Source: Riemerella anatipestifer ATCC 11845 = DSM 15868 (GTDB lineage: Bacteria > Bacteroidota > Bacteroidia > Flavobacteriales > Weeksellaceae). From it: 64,000 nt of DNA. The stretch is from the NCBI RefSeq assembly GCF_000252855.1, contig NC_017045.1:1240001-1304000 (forward strand), written 5' to 3'. How positions within the stretch are numbered: the first letter of the stretch is position 1; each line of letters starts with the position of its first letter. Below, in pieces: positions 8,392 to 16,670 of this stretch. The notes beneath the pieces were generated by a model. It was not told where the DNA came from. It saw only the letters and a program-made list of their open reading frames with translations, and searched no databases. The position numbers and the translations under genes are program-made.

Positions 8392-9846
8392 ATGCCACAA
8401 AAAAATTATCGCGGTTTCAGTATAAGAAATAGAATTTTCTTCGGCTTTCTACTTATATGTATTTTAAGTATAGTAGGCTCTACCTTTATATCTTATATGA
8501 TACTGAGACAAAGTGCTTTAACTCAAAATAAAATAGAAATACAACAAACGGCAGAAGTACTTACCGCCTCTTTAGATTATGCCGTAAGTAGAGAAACCGT
8601 AACTCCACAAAACATTAAAACCGTTTTATACAACAAAGTCAAAGAGATTGCTGACATCAATAAACACGATATCATTATTTATGATTTAGAAGGCAATTTT
8701 CTTTTGTCAAATAAAAATAGTTCCCTAGTAAAGGATAAAAGAATACCAAATCTGCTCCTAAAAAAAATCATTTCCTCTGATGCAAGAATAGATATACAGA
8801 CCTACGATGACACTCTCAATAATCAAGTTACTTCATCTTATTTGGTCTTAAAGAATAATATTTTTGAACCTATTGGAATTGTGTACTACCCTTCCTATCA
8901 CAGTAATATTTCTTACTATGATTTAATAGACAAATACATATATAATATATTTATCATCAATATATTACCAGTTCTAACCAGTATTATTCTTAGCTGGTTC
9001 ATCTCTAGAAGAGTTACTAGAAGTCTTACTAAAATCTCTGAGTTTCTATCTAAAATCAATCTATTTAATAAAGAACTAAAACCCATAAGATACAATAGAA
9101 ATGACGAGTTAAGCATCTTAGTAAAATCCTACAACAGTATGATTTTTCAGATAGATGCTCAAAAAGAACGCCTCACACACATCGAAAAAGAAAGTGCATG
9201 GAGAGAAATGGCAAAACAAGTTGCCCATGAGGTTAAAAATCCATTAACTCCTATGAAACTACTTATGCAAAGTTTTGAAAGAAGATTTGATGCCAACGCT
9301 CCCGACATAGAGCAAAAGGTAAAAGAGCTCAGCAACTCTATGATTACTCAAATAGATATTATTTCCAAAGTAGCTACAGCTTTCTCTGAGTTTGCAAAAT
9401 TACCTGAAAAAGAAGACCAACCTCTTAATTTAAATGAAGAAATCAAAAACATTATCACCATCTTTGATAGCAAGAACATCTTCTTCCACTCTAATAGACC
9501 TAATATCATTTTCTCTTTAGACAAAAGCTATTTTACTAGAATATTAAACAACCTCATTACCAATGCTATACAAGCAGAATCTGAAAACAGAAAACTAATC
9601 ATCAATATAGATTTAGAGGAACGATATAACTACATAAGATTTATTGTAGAAGACAATGGAGAAGGAATGAGCGAGGAAAAAATGGCAAAAATTTTTGAAC
9701 CAAATTTCACCTCTAAATCTAGCGGAATGGGGCTGGGACTTACCATGGTAAAAAAAATGATTGAAGAGTACAAAGGAAACATTAAGGTAGAGTCTACGCT
9801 AGATAAAGGAACTAAATTTACCGTTACCATTCCTAAAAACATTTAG
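8392..9846 (+). CDS. Sensor histidine kinase, NtrY-like
   Basis: A 484-residue membrane kinase. TM1 is at about 13-35 and TM2 at about 183-205, framing a periplasmic region of about 145 residues. A HAMP-like linker follows, ending RNDELSILVKSYNSM. The phosphorylated histidine is in the box HEVKNPLTPMKLL, which is typical of NtrY-type kinases. The ATPase domain has LNNLITNAIQA (N box), DNGEGMS (G1) and GMGLGLTMVKKM (G2). All catalytic motifs are intact, but no response regulator gene is adjacent, so it is an orphan kinase with an unknown signal. The start abuts the riboflavin synthase stop. Confidence 0.85.
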   Translation: MPQKNYRGFSIRNRIFFGFLLICILSIVGSTFISYMILRQSALTQNKIEIQQTAEVLTASLDYAVSRETVTPQNIKTVLYNKVKEIADINKHDIIIYDLEGNFLLSNKNSSLVKDKRIPNLLLKKIISSDARIDIQTYDDTLNNQVTSSYLVLKNNIFEPIGIVYYPSYHSNISYYDLIDKYIYNIFIINILPVLTSIILSWFISRRVTRSLTKISEFLSKINLFNKELKPIRYNRNDELSILVKSYNSMIFQIDAQKERLTHIEKESAWREMAKQVAHEVKNPLTPMKLLMQSFERRFDANAPDIEQKVKELSNSMITQIDIISKVATAFSEFAKLPEKEDQPLNLNEEIKNIITIFDSKNIFFHSNRPNIIFSLDKSYFTRILNNLITNAIQAESENRKLIINIDLEERYNYIRFIVEDNGEGMSEEKMAKIFEPNFTSKSSGMGLGLTMVKKMIEEYKGNIKVESTLDKGTKFTVTIPKNI

Positions 9847-9850
9847 TCTG

Positions 9851-10558
9851 ATGCCAAAAGATTTAAAGCCTTTTCGTTTCAAAAATTTCTCTATAAAACA
9901 AAATACTAGCGTTTTTAGAGTTGGTACAGACGCCGTTCTATTGGGGGCATTAGCAACAGTAGACAATATTAAAACCGCACTTGAAGTAGGCTGCGGCACA
10001 GGTATTATCAGCCTAATGATAGCCCAACGAAATCCTAATTGCTCCATCATCGCCATTGATATTGATGAAAACGCCTCTAATCTGGCACAAGAAAATTTTG
10101 ATAACTCTGTCTATCAAGAACGACTTAAATCCATCAATATTAATTTTATGGAGTATCAACCCAACCAAAAGTTTGACCTTATCTTCTCGAATCCTCCATA
10201 TTTTGAAACTAACACTTCTGATAAAGACAAAATAGCGAGGCAAAGGCTCACCTTAGATTTTGAAGATTTAATTAGAAAAAGCTCTCAACTCTTGTCAAAA
10301 GAAGGAATCTTTGCGGTCATTATTCCCAGCGAATATGAGGGCCTTTTTATTGAAACTTGCAAAACACATTCGCTTTTCCTACAAAGAAGGGTTAACATAA
10401 AAGGAATCGAACACAATCCTAAAAAACGAGTCATATTAGAGTTTTCTTTCTCTAAAAATGGAACAAAAGATGAGGATTTTATTATAGAAAAAAGTCCGAG
10501 ACAATACTCGGACCAATATTTAGAAGCCACAAAGGACTTTCATATTTTCAATTCTTAA
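9851..10558 (+). CDS. trmN6: tRNA1(Val) (adenine(37)-N6)-methyltransferase
   Basis: An S-adenosylmethionine-dependent methyltransferase of 235 residues. The SAM loop is LEVGCGTGIISLMIAQR (about 39-55). The catalytic NPPY motif, FSNPPYFE, marks N6-adenine modification, and VGTDAVLLGALA upstream of the SAM loop is characteristic of the YfiC/TrmN6 group. It follows the kinase gene by 4 bp and its stop faces the ftsE stop 7 bp away. The target tRNA is inferred from the family. Confidence 0.85.
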   Translation: MPKDLKPFRFKNFSIKQNTSVFRVGTDAVLLGALATVDNIKTALEVGCGTGIISLMIAQRNPNCSIIAIDIDENASNLAQENFDNSVYQERLKSININFMEYQPNQKFDLIFSNPPYFETNTSDKDKIARQRLTLDFEDLIRKSSQLLSKEGIFAVIIPSEYEGLFIETCKTHSLFLQRRVNIKGIEHNPKKRVILEFSFSKNGTKDEDFIIEKSPRQYSDQYLEATKDFHIFNS

Positions 10559-10565
10559 AGATATA

Positions 10566-11276
10566 TTACTCAAACAACTCCTCTGTAGCCATTACTGAAA
10601 CCTTACCTGCATTACACTTAATAGCCTCTCCAGGAAAGTTTTGTATCATATGATAATCATGCGTTGCCATAAGTACAGCCGCTTCGTTCTCCTGTGCCAC
10701 TCTCTTTAGCAAAGTCATAATATCATTAGAAGTTTCTGGGTCTAAATTTCCCGTTGGCTCATCAGCCAAAATAAGTTGTGGATGATTAAGCAATGCTCTT
10801 GCTATAGCCACCCTCTGCTGTTCTCCTCCAGATAGTTCATGTGGCATTTTATGTTTCTTGGTTTTCATACCAACACTTGCCAACACCTCATCTATTCTAG
10901 CGTCCATCTTTGCTTTATCGCTCCAACCTGTTGCCTGAAGTACAAAACGAAGGTTTTTTTCTACACTTCTATCTGTAAGAAGCTGAAAATCCTGAAATAC
11001 AATTCCTAATTTTCTTCTAAGATTAGGAATATCCGAAGTTTTAAGACTTGCTAAATCAAACCCCGCTACCGTACCTTTCCCCTCTTTTAAAGGCAAATGC
11101 CCATAAAGAACCTTAAGCAAGGAACTCTTACCTGAACCGGTTTTACCAATAAGATAGCAAAAACCACCCTTTTTAATTTCAAGGTCAACACCATCTAAAA
11201 CCGTAAAGTTTTTCTGAACTATTTTAGCATTTTTAAGGCTTATGATACTACTTCCTTCTTCGTTTCTATGTGGCAT
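10566..11276 (-). CDS. ftsE: Cell division ATP-binding protein FtsE (ABC ATPase)
   Basis: ATPase that with FtsX controls septal peptidoglycan hydrolysis. Walker A is LIGKTGSGKSSLLKVLYG, the Q-loop IVFQDFQLL, the signature LSGGEQQRVAIARAL and Walker B LILADEPTGNLDP; all are intact. The frame is open to 11303, but that codon lies in a promoter -7 element, so the ATG at 11276 (MPHRNEEGSS, 236 residues) is chosen. ftsX is not adjacent. LolD/MacB-type ATPases look similar; the short length and the FVLQATGW-type helical region favour FtsE. Confidence 0.82.
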   Translation of the reverse strand: MPHRNEEGSSIISLKNAKIVQKNFTVLDGVDLEIKKGGFCYLIGKTGSGKSSLLKVLYGHLPLKEGKGTVAGFDLASLKTSDIPNLRRKLGIVFQDFQLLTDRSVEKNLRFVLQATGWSDKAKMDARIDEVLASVGMKTKKHKMPHELSGGEQQRVAIARALLNHPQLILADEPTGNLDPETSNDIMTLLKRVAQENEAAVLMATHDYHMIQNFPGEAIKCNAGKVSVMATEELFE

Positions 11277-11300
11277 TTTGGATATTTTTAATATGAATTT

Positions 11301-11330
11301 CAAAAATAAATAAAACTTTTGAGGTTCAAA
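11301..11330 (-). promoter_or_regulatory. Promoter of ftsE
   Basis: TTTG (11330-11327), 18 bp, TATTTTTG (11308-11301) on the minus strand. Predicted start near 11297, about 20 nt before the ATG at 11276. Confidence 0.7.
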
Positions 11331-11353
11331 TCAATTTTAGGAAATTTTAACAA

Positions 11354-11386
11354 CAAAAAATGCTTGAAAAAATTATCTTTCAAGCA
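11354..11386 (-). terminator. Rho-independent terminator after rpmH
   Basis: TGCTTGAAA (11361-11369) and TTTCAAGCA (11378-11386) form a perfect 9-bp stem, followed by TTTTTT on the minus strand. It separates rpmH from the ftsE promoter. Confidence 0.85.
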
Positions 11387-11447
11387 CAATTTTATACAGT
11401 AAAGTAAAATAGCATAATGCCTGTACAATACAGACAATATTTACATA

Positions 11448-11603
11448 CTATCTTTTAGCACGAGATACACTCACTGTTAATCTTTTTCTGCCTTTAGCTC
11501 TTCTAGCAGCCAATACGCGTCTTCCGTTAGGCGTTGACATTCTCTCACGGAATCCGTGCTTATTTCTCTTTTTTCTTTCTGATGGTTGAAATGTTCTTTT
11601 CAT
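11448..11603 (-). CDS. rpmH: 50S ribosomal protein L34
   Basis: A 51-residue, very basic protein starting [20 protein letters not shown] and continuing [20 protein letters not shown], the diagnostic L34 sequence. It ends at a TAG at 11448 after RAKR. It is preceded by a perfect TTTG-N19-TATCTTTG promoter and followed by a terminator, so it is transcribed alone. The usual neighbours dnaA and rnpA are not here; separation from them is normal in this group. Confidence 0.96.
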   Translation of the reverse strand: MKRTFQPSERKKRNKHGFRERMSTPNGRRVLAARRAKGRKRLTVSVSRAKR

Positions 11604-11650
11604 TACAGTCTTTATTATAGGTCAGTAATATTCTTTCTTTTTTGAGACTG

Positions 11651-11681
11651 CAAAGATAAATATTTTTTTAAAATATACAAA
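11651..11681 (-). promoter_or_regulatory. Promoter of rpmH
   Basis: TTTG (11681-11678), exactly 19 bp, TATCTTTG (11658-11651) on the minus strand. It is one of the two best promoter matches in the window, fitting a highly expressed ribosomal protein. The leader is about 44 nt. Confidence 0.8.
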
Positions 11682-11740
11682 CCTCAACACAAAAATATTT
11701 TTTTATTCTGTATTTACATCTCATTTTAATTTGGCTTATC

Positions 11741-11748
11741 TATCTTTG
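11741..11748 (+). promoter_or_regulatory. Promoter -7 element for the DHH phosphoesterase gene
   Basis: TATCTTTG matches TAnnTTTG and lies 26 bp before the ATG at 11775. No TTTG is seen at the expected -33 position. Confidence 0.45.
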
Positions 11749-11774
11749 CAATCTCATCAAAAAAAGAACAAAAA

Positions 11775-12779
11775 ATGTTTAGTTCACAAGAAATTAAAGA
11801 TATACAAAACCTGATAACACCTGATAATAAAATTGTTATCATCACCCATTATAACCCAGACGGAGATGCTATAGGCTCTAGTTTGGGACTAAAACATTTT
11901 TTAGCCACTCTAAATGTGGAGACGGAAGTTATTGTCCCTAATGACTTTCCAAAATTTCTTAAATGGATGCCCGAAGCTAAAAAAATTACCATTGCAGAGT
12001 ATAAAAAGAAAAAAGCTTTTGAACTGATAAAAGATGCTGATGTTATTTTTTGTCTAGACTTCAACACTCTTTCTCGTATTGGTATTGTAGGAGAATGGGT
12101 GAGTAAATCTCCTGCTACTAAAATTTTAATAGATCACCATCAACAGCCAGACGCTTTTGACTTCGTCTATTCTGACACAAGTATCCCCGCAACTTCTCAA
12201 ATGGTATTTCATTTTATAGAGGCTTTAGAGAGTACTCAAAAACTCAACCAATCCATTGCAGAATGCCTCTACACAGGAATTATGACTGATACAGGCGGAT
12301 TTAGATTTAGGTCCACAAGTGCCACAACTCATAGGATTATCGCTCAACTGATAGAACACGGTGCAGACCCTGCTAATATTACTTCAAACACTTGGGATAC
12401 CAATACTATTTCAAGACTCAATCTATTATCTTTGATATTAGGAAGAATAGAATTGATAAAAAATGGAGAAATCGCCATTCTTTGGCTCAAACGCTCTGAA
12501 CTACAAACGTATGGTTTCCAAAAGGGAGATACCGAAGGTTTTGTAAACTATGGACTTAGTTTACTTGGTGTAAAAGTTTCCGCTTTCTTTATGGAAGACC
12601 TTTATGAGGATTTTATAAAAATTTCATTTAGAAGTAAAGATACTGCTGATGTTAACCAGTTTGCTAGACAATATTTTAACGGAGGTGGACACATCAATGC
12701 AGCGGGAGGAAAGTACCATAAAAGTATAGAAGACACCATACAAGACTTTAAAGAAATAGCCCTACAATGGGACATTTAA
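11775..12779 (+). CDS. nrnA: Bifunctional oligoribonuclease / pAp phosphatase (DHH family)
   Basis: Degrades short oligoribonucleotides and 3',5'-pAp, clearing by-products of RNA decay and sulfate metabolism. The DHH domain has ITHYNPDGDAIGSSLGL (about 23-39, metal ligands), VIFCLDFN and the DHH triad in LIDHHQQP (about 124-131). The C-terminal DHHA1 domain has the substrate motif FNGGGHINAAGG. The length of 334 is near the family norm of 310-340. It is a single gene with its own -7 element and a terminator shared with tmRNA. Confidence 0.88.
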   Translation: MFSSQEIKDIQNLITPDNKIVIITHYNPDGDAIGSSLGLKHFLATLNVETEVIVPNDFPKFLKWMPEAKKITIAEYKKKKAFELIKDADVIFCLDFNTLSRIGIVGEWVSKSPATKILIDHHQQPDAFDFVYSDTSIPATSQMVFHFIEALESTQKLNQSIAECLYTGIMTDTGGFRFRSTSATTHRIIAQLIEHGADPANITSNTWDTNTISRLNLLSLILGRIELIKNGEIAILWLKRSELQTYGFQKGDTEGFVNYGLSLLGVKVSAFFMEDLYEDFIKISFRSKDTADVNQFARQYFNGGGHINAAGGKYHKSIEDTIQDFKEIALQWDI

Positions 12780-12807
12780 GAGTTTTACCATAATTATAAC
12801 CTAAAAT

Positions 12808-12842
12808 AAAACCACCGAAATCTAAAAACTCGGTGGTTTTTT
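12808..12842. terminator. Bidirectional terminator between nrnA and tmRNA gene
   Basis: An 11-bp perfect stem (AAAACCACCGA, 12808-12818; TCGGTGGTTTT, 12830-12840) with A and T runs on both sides. It can end nrnA (plus) and ssrA (minus). Confidence 0.88.
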
Positions 12843-12843
12843 G

Positions 12844-13240
12844 TGGAGCTGGAGGGATTCGAACCCTCGTCCAAACAAGCAATACGCAAGCTTTCTACAT
12901 GCTTAGTCTATTTTTAGTTTTCGTCATAAAGCAGACAACAGACCGCCAACTTTATGCTTATCTTTTAAGGTTTTCGTCCTTTAGCCAAAGCTTCTAAAGG
13001 CTTATTTCCGCATTTCCTATGCCTCATACTCGGACGCCGCAGAACAGAGCTTCCGTGAGACATCTTGTTTCCTTACTATACTTCGGGAAAAGGCTTATCC
13101 TACTAATACTTCGGATTAAGCAGCAAGAGCAAACTCTTCGTTGCCAGTTAAACTTTGTAGCAAGGGATTAAAGAGATCGCGCTACGGTTCTCTGCATGCT
13201 TACTTACCTACTGACCTTGCTGTCGAAACCAGTCAGCCCC
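12844..13240 (-). ncRNA. ssrA: Transfer-messenger RNA (tmRNA)
   Basis: Rescues stalled ribosomes together with SmpB (gene at 36803). The 5' end GGGGCTGACTGGTTTCGAC (from 13240) and the 3' end with GGTTCGAATCCC form the tRNA-like domain. GGGGCTG pairs over 7 bp with CAGCTCC before discriminator A12844. CCA is not encoded (CAA follows). The tag frame (13145-13116) reads GNEEFALAA then TAA, with a resume codon GGC. The ALAA ending is the usual protease signal. Mature length is about 397 nt without CCA. Confidence 0.96.
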
Positions 13241-13256
13241 CGTAAACTTTAGTCCG

Positions 13257-13264
13257 CAAAGATA
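13257..13264 (-). promoter_or_regulatory. Promoter -7 element for tmRNA
   Basis: TATCTTTG on the minus strand, 16 bp before the mature 5' end at 13240. A short leader would be removed, as expected for RNase P processing. No good TTTG at -33. Confidence 0.55.
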
Positions 13265-13292
13265 GTAATTTTTCTATTTAGAGAATAAATCT

Positions 13293-13353
13293 TTAACCAA
13301 GTTTAAATAATAAGCGTTAAATAGTCTTAAAGTCTATTAACCTGCTGTTAAAC
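13293..13353 (+). repeat. TTAA-core direct-repeat array, possible response-regulator binding site
   Basis: Hexamers TTAACC (13293), TTAAAT (13303), TTAAAT (13317), TTAAAG (13327), TTAACC (13337) and TTAAAC (13348) are spaced 10, 14, 10, 10 and 11 bp. The core and helical spacing are like the array before the SusC gene at 16704. It lies in the divergent region between tmRNA and the gene at 13415, 26 bp before the -7 element at 13380. Chance repeats are possible in AT-rich DNA. Confidence 0.4.
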
Positions 13354-13379
13354 CAACAACTCTATATTACTTTTTGAAT

Positions 13380-13387
13380 TACATTTG
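13380..13387 (+). promoter_or_regulatory. Promoter -7 element for gene at 13415
   Basis: TACATTTG matches TAnnTTTG; the predicted start is near 13391, with an ATG at 13415. The -33 position reads CAAC, not TTTG, so an activator may be needed. Confidence 0.5.
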
Positions 13388-13414
13388 AAAACTGCATAAC
13401 TTTATATTAAAACT

Positions 13415-14155
13415 ATGATGAAAGCTCTATATATTATCTTTCCTCTATTGCTCAATCAATCTTTATTTTCTCAAAAAATAATCACGGGGAAAGTTGTTAG
13501 TGAAAGTCATATTCCTTTAGGGAATACCCTTGTTATCAATATAACCACCAATCAACAAATCACCACGGATAACGATGGTGCCTTTAATATCCGTGCTTCT
13601 GAAAACGAAGAACTAAGATTTGTAAAATACGGCTATGAAAGAGCGGCTTATAAAGTATCTTCCAAAAGTTTTAATAATGAATTGAGCATAACATTACTCC
13701 CCTCTTACAAAGAAGTAGAAGAGGTACAATTAAATGTAAAAGCTACAGGTAACATAAAAGAAGACCTAAAACAATTCAAACCCAATAAAAATTTGGAGCA
13801 ACTAAAATTGGATTTATTTATTGACTATAAGAAAACACCTTATAGCTATTACCAAAAATCAAAACTAGAAAATCCTATGCTTTTTACCCAACCCAAAGGA
13901 GAAGGATTCTCTTTAGGAAAAGTAAATAATAAATGGACACTACTAGATTTGCTTCAAATTCTGGATAAAGAGTTAGGAGAAGACTACTTTAAGGAACTCA
14001 ATATAAACTATGACGAAAAAGATGCCTTCATTTATTTTGTACTTAAAGATTTTGACACGAAAGATATTTTAAAATACGGAAGATTAACTCCTAACCATCT
14101 TGTTCAGTTTATGATTTTAGCAGAACAAAAACGACCTCTTTTTCAAAAAAAATAA
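13415..14155 (+). CDS. Exported protein with carboxypeptidase-like regulatory domain
   Basis: A 246-residue protein with a Sec signal peptide (LLLNQSLFSQ, cleavage after about residue 20). A beta-sandwich of the CarboxypepD_reg-like type follows (about 22-95: ITGKVVSESHIPLGNTLV, TTDNDGAFNIRA, RFVKYGYE). This is the domain often fused to the N-terminus of TonB-dependent receptors, here as a separate protein. The remaining 150 residues are charged and match nothing I recognise. No lipobox, so it is probably periplasmic. Translation may begin at either of two adjacent ATGs. A TTAA-core repeat array lies upstream, and two outer-membrane receptor genes follow downstream. Confidence 0.65.
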   Translation: MMKALYIIFPLLLNQSLFSQKIITGKVVSESHIPLGNTLVINITTNQQITTDNDGAFNIRASENEELRFVKYGYERAAYKVSSKSFNNELSITLLPSYKEVEEVQLNVKATGNIKEDLKQFKPNKNLEQLKLDLFIDYKKTPYSYYQKSKLENPMLFTQPKGEGFSLGKVNNKWTLLDLLQILDKELGEDYFKELNINYDEKDAFIYFVLKDFDTKDILKYGRLTPNHLVQFMILAEQKRPLFQKK

Positions 14156-14306
14156 GTATTTCTTAGGCAACCTTTTATAATTTCTTGCGTCTTACTCTAT
14201 AGAAAGCCTAAATAGATTTAATTTTTTAACACAGATAATCAATTAGTTAAAACAATTTACACAAAATATTTACTACTTTGTATTACATAATAGTAATTTA
14301 TTTATA

Positions 14307-14314
14307 TATCTTTG
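14307..14314 (+). promoter_or_regulatory. Promoter -7 element before the leader hairpin of the gene at 14406
   Basis: TATCTTTG matches TAnnTTTG; predicted start near 14318. TTTG occurs 26 bp upstream (14277-14280), too far for the usual 19. A transcript from here meets a terminator-like hairpin (14344-14398) before the coding region. Confidence 0.45.
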
Positions 14315-14343
14315 TATCAGAAAATAAAACTAATAATCTTAAC

Positions 14344-14398
14344 AAAAGAGTCGGGTTTCACATTCATTTAAACTAATAACCACCGCTCGGCTCTTTTT
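14344..14398 (+). terminator. Terminator-like hairpin ending 8 nt before an ATG (attenuator or small-RNA end)
   Basis: AAAAGAGTCGGG (14344-14355) pairs with CTCGGCTCTTTT (14386-14397), 12 bp with two G-T wobbles, a loop of about 30 nt and a T run at 14394-14398. The remaining intergenic sequence 14156-14343 holds only the -7 element and scattered TTAA motifs. A terminator this close to a start codon suggests attenuation, or an RNA of about 80 nt from the promoter at 14307. Confidence 0.55.
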
Positions 14399-14405
14399 AA
14401 AAAAA

Positions 14406-16634
14406 ATGAAAGCTATGAGAAAGACTTATTTTTTACTCGGAATTTTGGTTTCTACAACCGCATTTTCACAAACCAATTCTAAAACCGATTCTACTAAAAC
14501 TAAAAAGTTAGAAGAAGTTACAATCACCAAGAAATTCATTCAGCAAAAATCTGATAGAATGGTGTATAATGTAGCAGCATCTCCCGCAGCCAAAGGGAAT
14601 ACTGTTTTAGAACTTCTGCAAAAAACACCAACCGTTACTACTACAGATGGGAAAGAGTTTAAAATTTTAGGAAAGTCTAGCACCACCATCTTCATCAACG
14701 GAAGAAAAGCGAATATGAATGCTGATGCTTTGTTAGCTCTACTAAAAAGCACGCCTTCTGAAAACATTTCTAAGATAGAAGTTATTAGCGTTCCTGGTAG
14801 CGAGTACAATGTAGAAGGCGACACAGGCATCATTAACATCGTTATGAAAAAGAAAAATACCGATGGTTTTAATGGGGTTCTAAGAATGGAAAACGAACAA
14901 GCATTTTATAATAATACTTCATCTAACCTCAGCTTAAACTATAGAAAAAATAAACTCGGCATAAGCACAAGTCTAGGATATAGCGAAGACAACTATAAAC
15001 AAAAGTTTACGATAGAGAACGGAACCTCTACAACCAAAACTCTTAGCCTTGTGGATATTGATATGCCTTCTCAAAGGACTAATTTCAATATTACCGCTGA
15101 TTATGAACTCACTGAAAAGAGTAACTTAAACTTTAGTTTTAATTCTGGGCTTTCTTTTCAGAAAGAAGGCAAAACCACTTCTAACAACCAAGACTTCATC
15201 AATGGAAACTTATTCCAAATACGCCCATCGGAAGGGCTAGAGAAAGAAAACACTCAAAATTTCTCTACCGCTCTTAACTATGATTTAAAAACAGATAAAA
15301 ATGGGAGCATACTAAAAATCAACCTATCTCACCTCAAATTTAACCGACAAAACAACAGCAATTTACTATTTTATTCTGGCGTAGGCAATAATGCCGCTTC
15401 TCTTAATTCGGCTATGAATCAAGAGGCGCCTCAAAACATCAATAATACCTCTGGATTTTTAGATTACATTTGGAAACTCAAAGATAATTCTACTCTATCC
15501 GTAGGCGGAAACTTTGGCACTACCAAAACAGATAACAATACTATTTTTGATATTGCTGCTTCGGATTTGGTATTTTATAGAAGTAATGCATTAAGCAACC
15601 ACTTTATTTATCAAGAAAAGATAGGTGCTTTCTATACCAACTACGAGAGAAATTTTGGCGAAAAACTTTCTACAAAAGTAGGCTTACGATACGAAATGAC
15701 CGCTACACAAGGTGATGTAGAAGGAAAAAATGACCCTTATTATCATTTCAAAAATAATTACAGTAATTTGCTTCCATTCCTTAATTTGGCTTATCAGGCT
15801 AATGATAATCATTCTATCAGCTACTCTTTTTCTAGCCGAGTACGAAGACCTTCGTTTTGGGAACTCAATCCTGTAAGAATGTACACCACAGAAACGAACT
15901 TTGGGCAAAACAACCCTTTTATGAAAGCCTCTACCAGCTACAACCAACAGCTAATGTATATGTTTAAAAGTACTTATTTCCTAAGCCTTAGCCAAAACTA
16001 TACTAAAGATGCAGCCACTCAAATACCTTTACAAAAAACCACTGGCAACATTACGGAGCTGAGATATATAAGAACTAACTATGGTAACAAAAACCAACTA
16101 TCTGCAAGTATAGGTATGCAAAAAGCCTTCTTTAATGGTAGATGGATGGGAAGTTTTAACGCTACTGGAGTTTATACCCGTTTTAGTGGTAGTGTAAGCA
16201 AAGACCCTCTAAATCAAGAAGTTTTCCCTACTTATGTTGTGGATAGAACTACCGAATATATAGTATTAAGTTCTAACAACCAAATTGCTCTTAACAAAGC
16301 TAAAAATCTTTGGTTAGATGTAGATTACTTTTGGATTTCTAAACAAAAAATGGAAATAGGAACTATCGGTGCTCTACAAAAGCTAGACCTCTCCATAAAA
16401 AAGAATTGGGAAAACTGGACTTTTCGTTTTACAGCGAGTGATGTATTTAATACAATGGGATACATTCGTGTAAAAAACCAACAAGAGAATGGATACATTA
16501 GTGATGTTACCCAAAGACAATATAACCAAACTTATGCTCTTTCAGTTACTTACAATTTCGGAAACCAAAAGGTTAAAAAAGTAAAGAAAAACGAAAACTC
16601 TAATAACGATATCCAAAATAGAACTGGGAAATAA
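14406..16634 (+). CDS. Outer-membrane beta-barrel protein, TonB-dependent receptor-like
   Basis: A 742-residue exported protein. The signal peptide ends near TTAFSQ. A short plug-like domain follows (LELLQKTPTVTTTDGKEF, TIFINGRK, ISKIEVISVPGSEYNVEG, TGIINIVMKKK), the form seen in the OMP_b-brl_3 group. The rest is a barrel with alternating aromatic strands such as KVGLRYEMTA and YSFSSRVRRPSFWELNP, ending near LSVTYNFGNQK with a short charged tail after it. Substrate unknown. The second ATG at 14415 (MRKTYFLLG) gives an equally good signal peptide. The leader contains a terminator-like hairpin. Confidence 0.78.
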   Translation: MKAMRKTYFLLGILVSTTAFSQTNSKTDSTKTKKLEEVTITKKFIQQKSDRMVYNVAASPAAKGNTVLELLQKTPTVTTTDGKEFKILGKSSTTIFINGRKANMNADALLALLKSTPSENISKIEVISVPGSEYNVEGDTGIINIVMKKKNTDGFNGVLRMENEQAFYNNTSSNLSLNYRKNKLGISTSLGYSEDNYKQKFTIENGTSTTKTLSLVDIDMPSQRTNFNITADYELTEKSNLNFSFNSGLSFQKEGKTTSNNQDFINGNLFQIRPSEGLEKENTQNFSTALNYDLKTDKNGSILKINLSHLKFNRQNNSNLLFYSGVGNNAASLNSAMNQEAPQNINNTSGFLDYIWKLKDNSTLSVGGNFGTTKTDNNTIFDIAASDLVFYRSNALSNHFIYQEKIGAFYTNYERNFGEKLSTKVGLRYEMTATQGDVEGKNDPYYHFKNNYSNLLPFLNLAYQANDNHSISYSFSSRVRRPSFWELNPVRMYTTETNFGQNNPFMKASTSYNQQLMYMFKSTYFLSLSQNYTKDAATQIPLQKTTGNITELRYIRTNYGNKNQLSASIGMQKAFFNGRWMGSFNATGVYTRFSGSVSKDPLNQEVFPTYVVDRTTEYIVLSSNNQIALNKAKNLWLDVDYFWISKQKMEIGTIGALQKLDLSIKKNWENWTFRFTASDVFNTMGYIRVKNQQENGYISDVTQRQYNQTYALSVTYNFGNQKVKKVKKNENSNNDIQNRTGK

Positions 16635-16670
16635 CGGTCAGTTCTACTTTAAAACATATACAAAATCTAC

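Noticed and set aside
12844-12880. A possible tRNA, because of a GGTTCGAATCCC T-arm on the minus strand
   Set aside because: It is the 3' tRNA-like domain of tmRNA: the 5' half lies 360 nt away at 13240 and there is no anticodon arm.
14226-14275. A third TTAA-type array upstream of the gene at 14406
   Set aside because: TTAACA (14226) and TTAAAA (14247) are two turns apart, but the motifs between and after are degenerate (TTTACA, TTTACT at irregular spacing), so it is not better than chance in this AT-rich gap.
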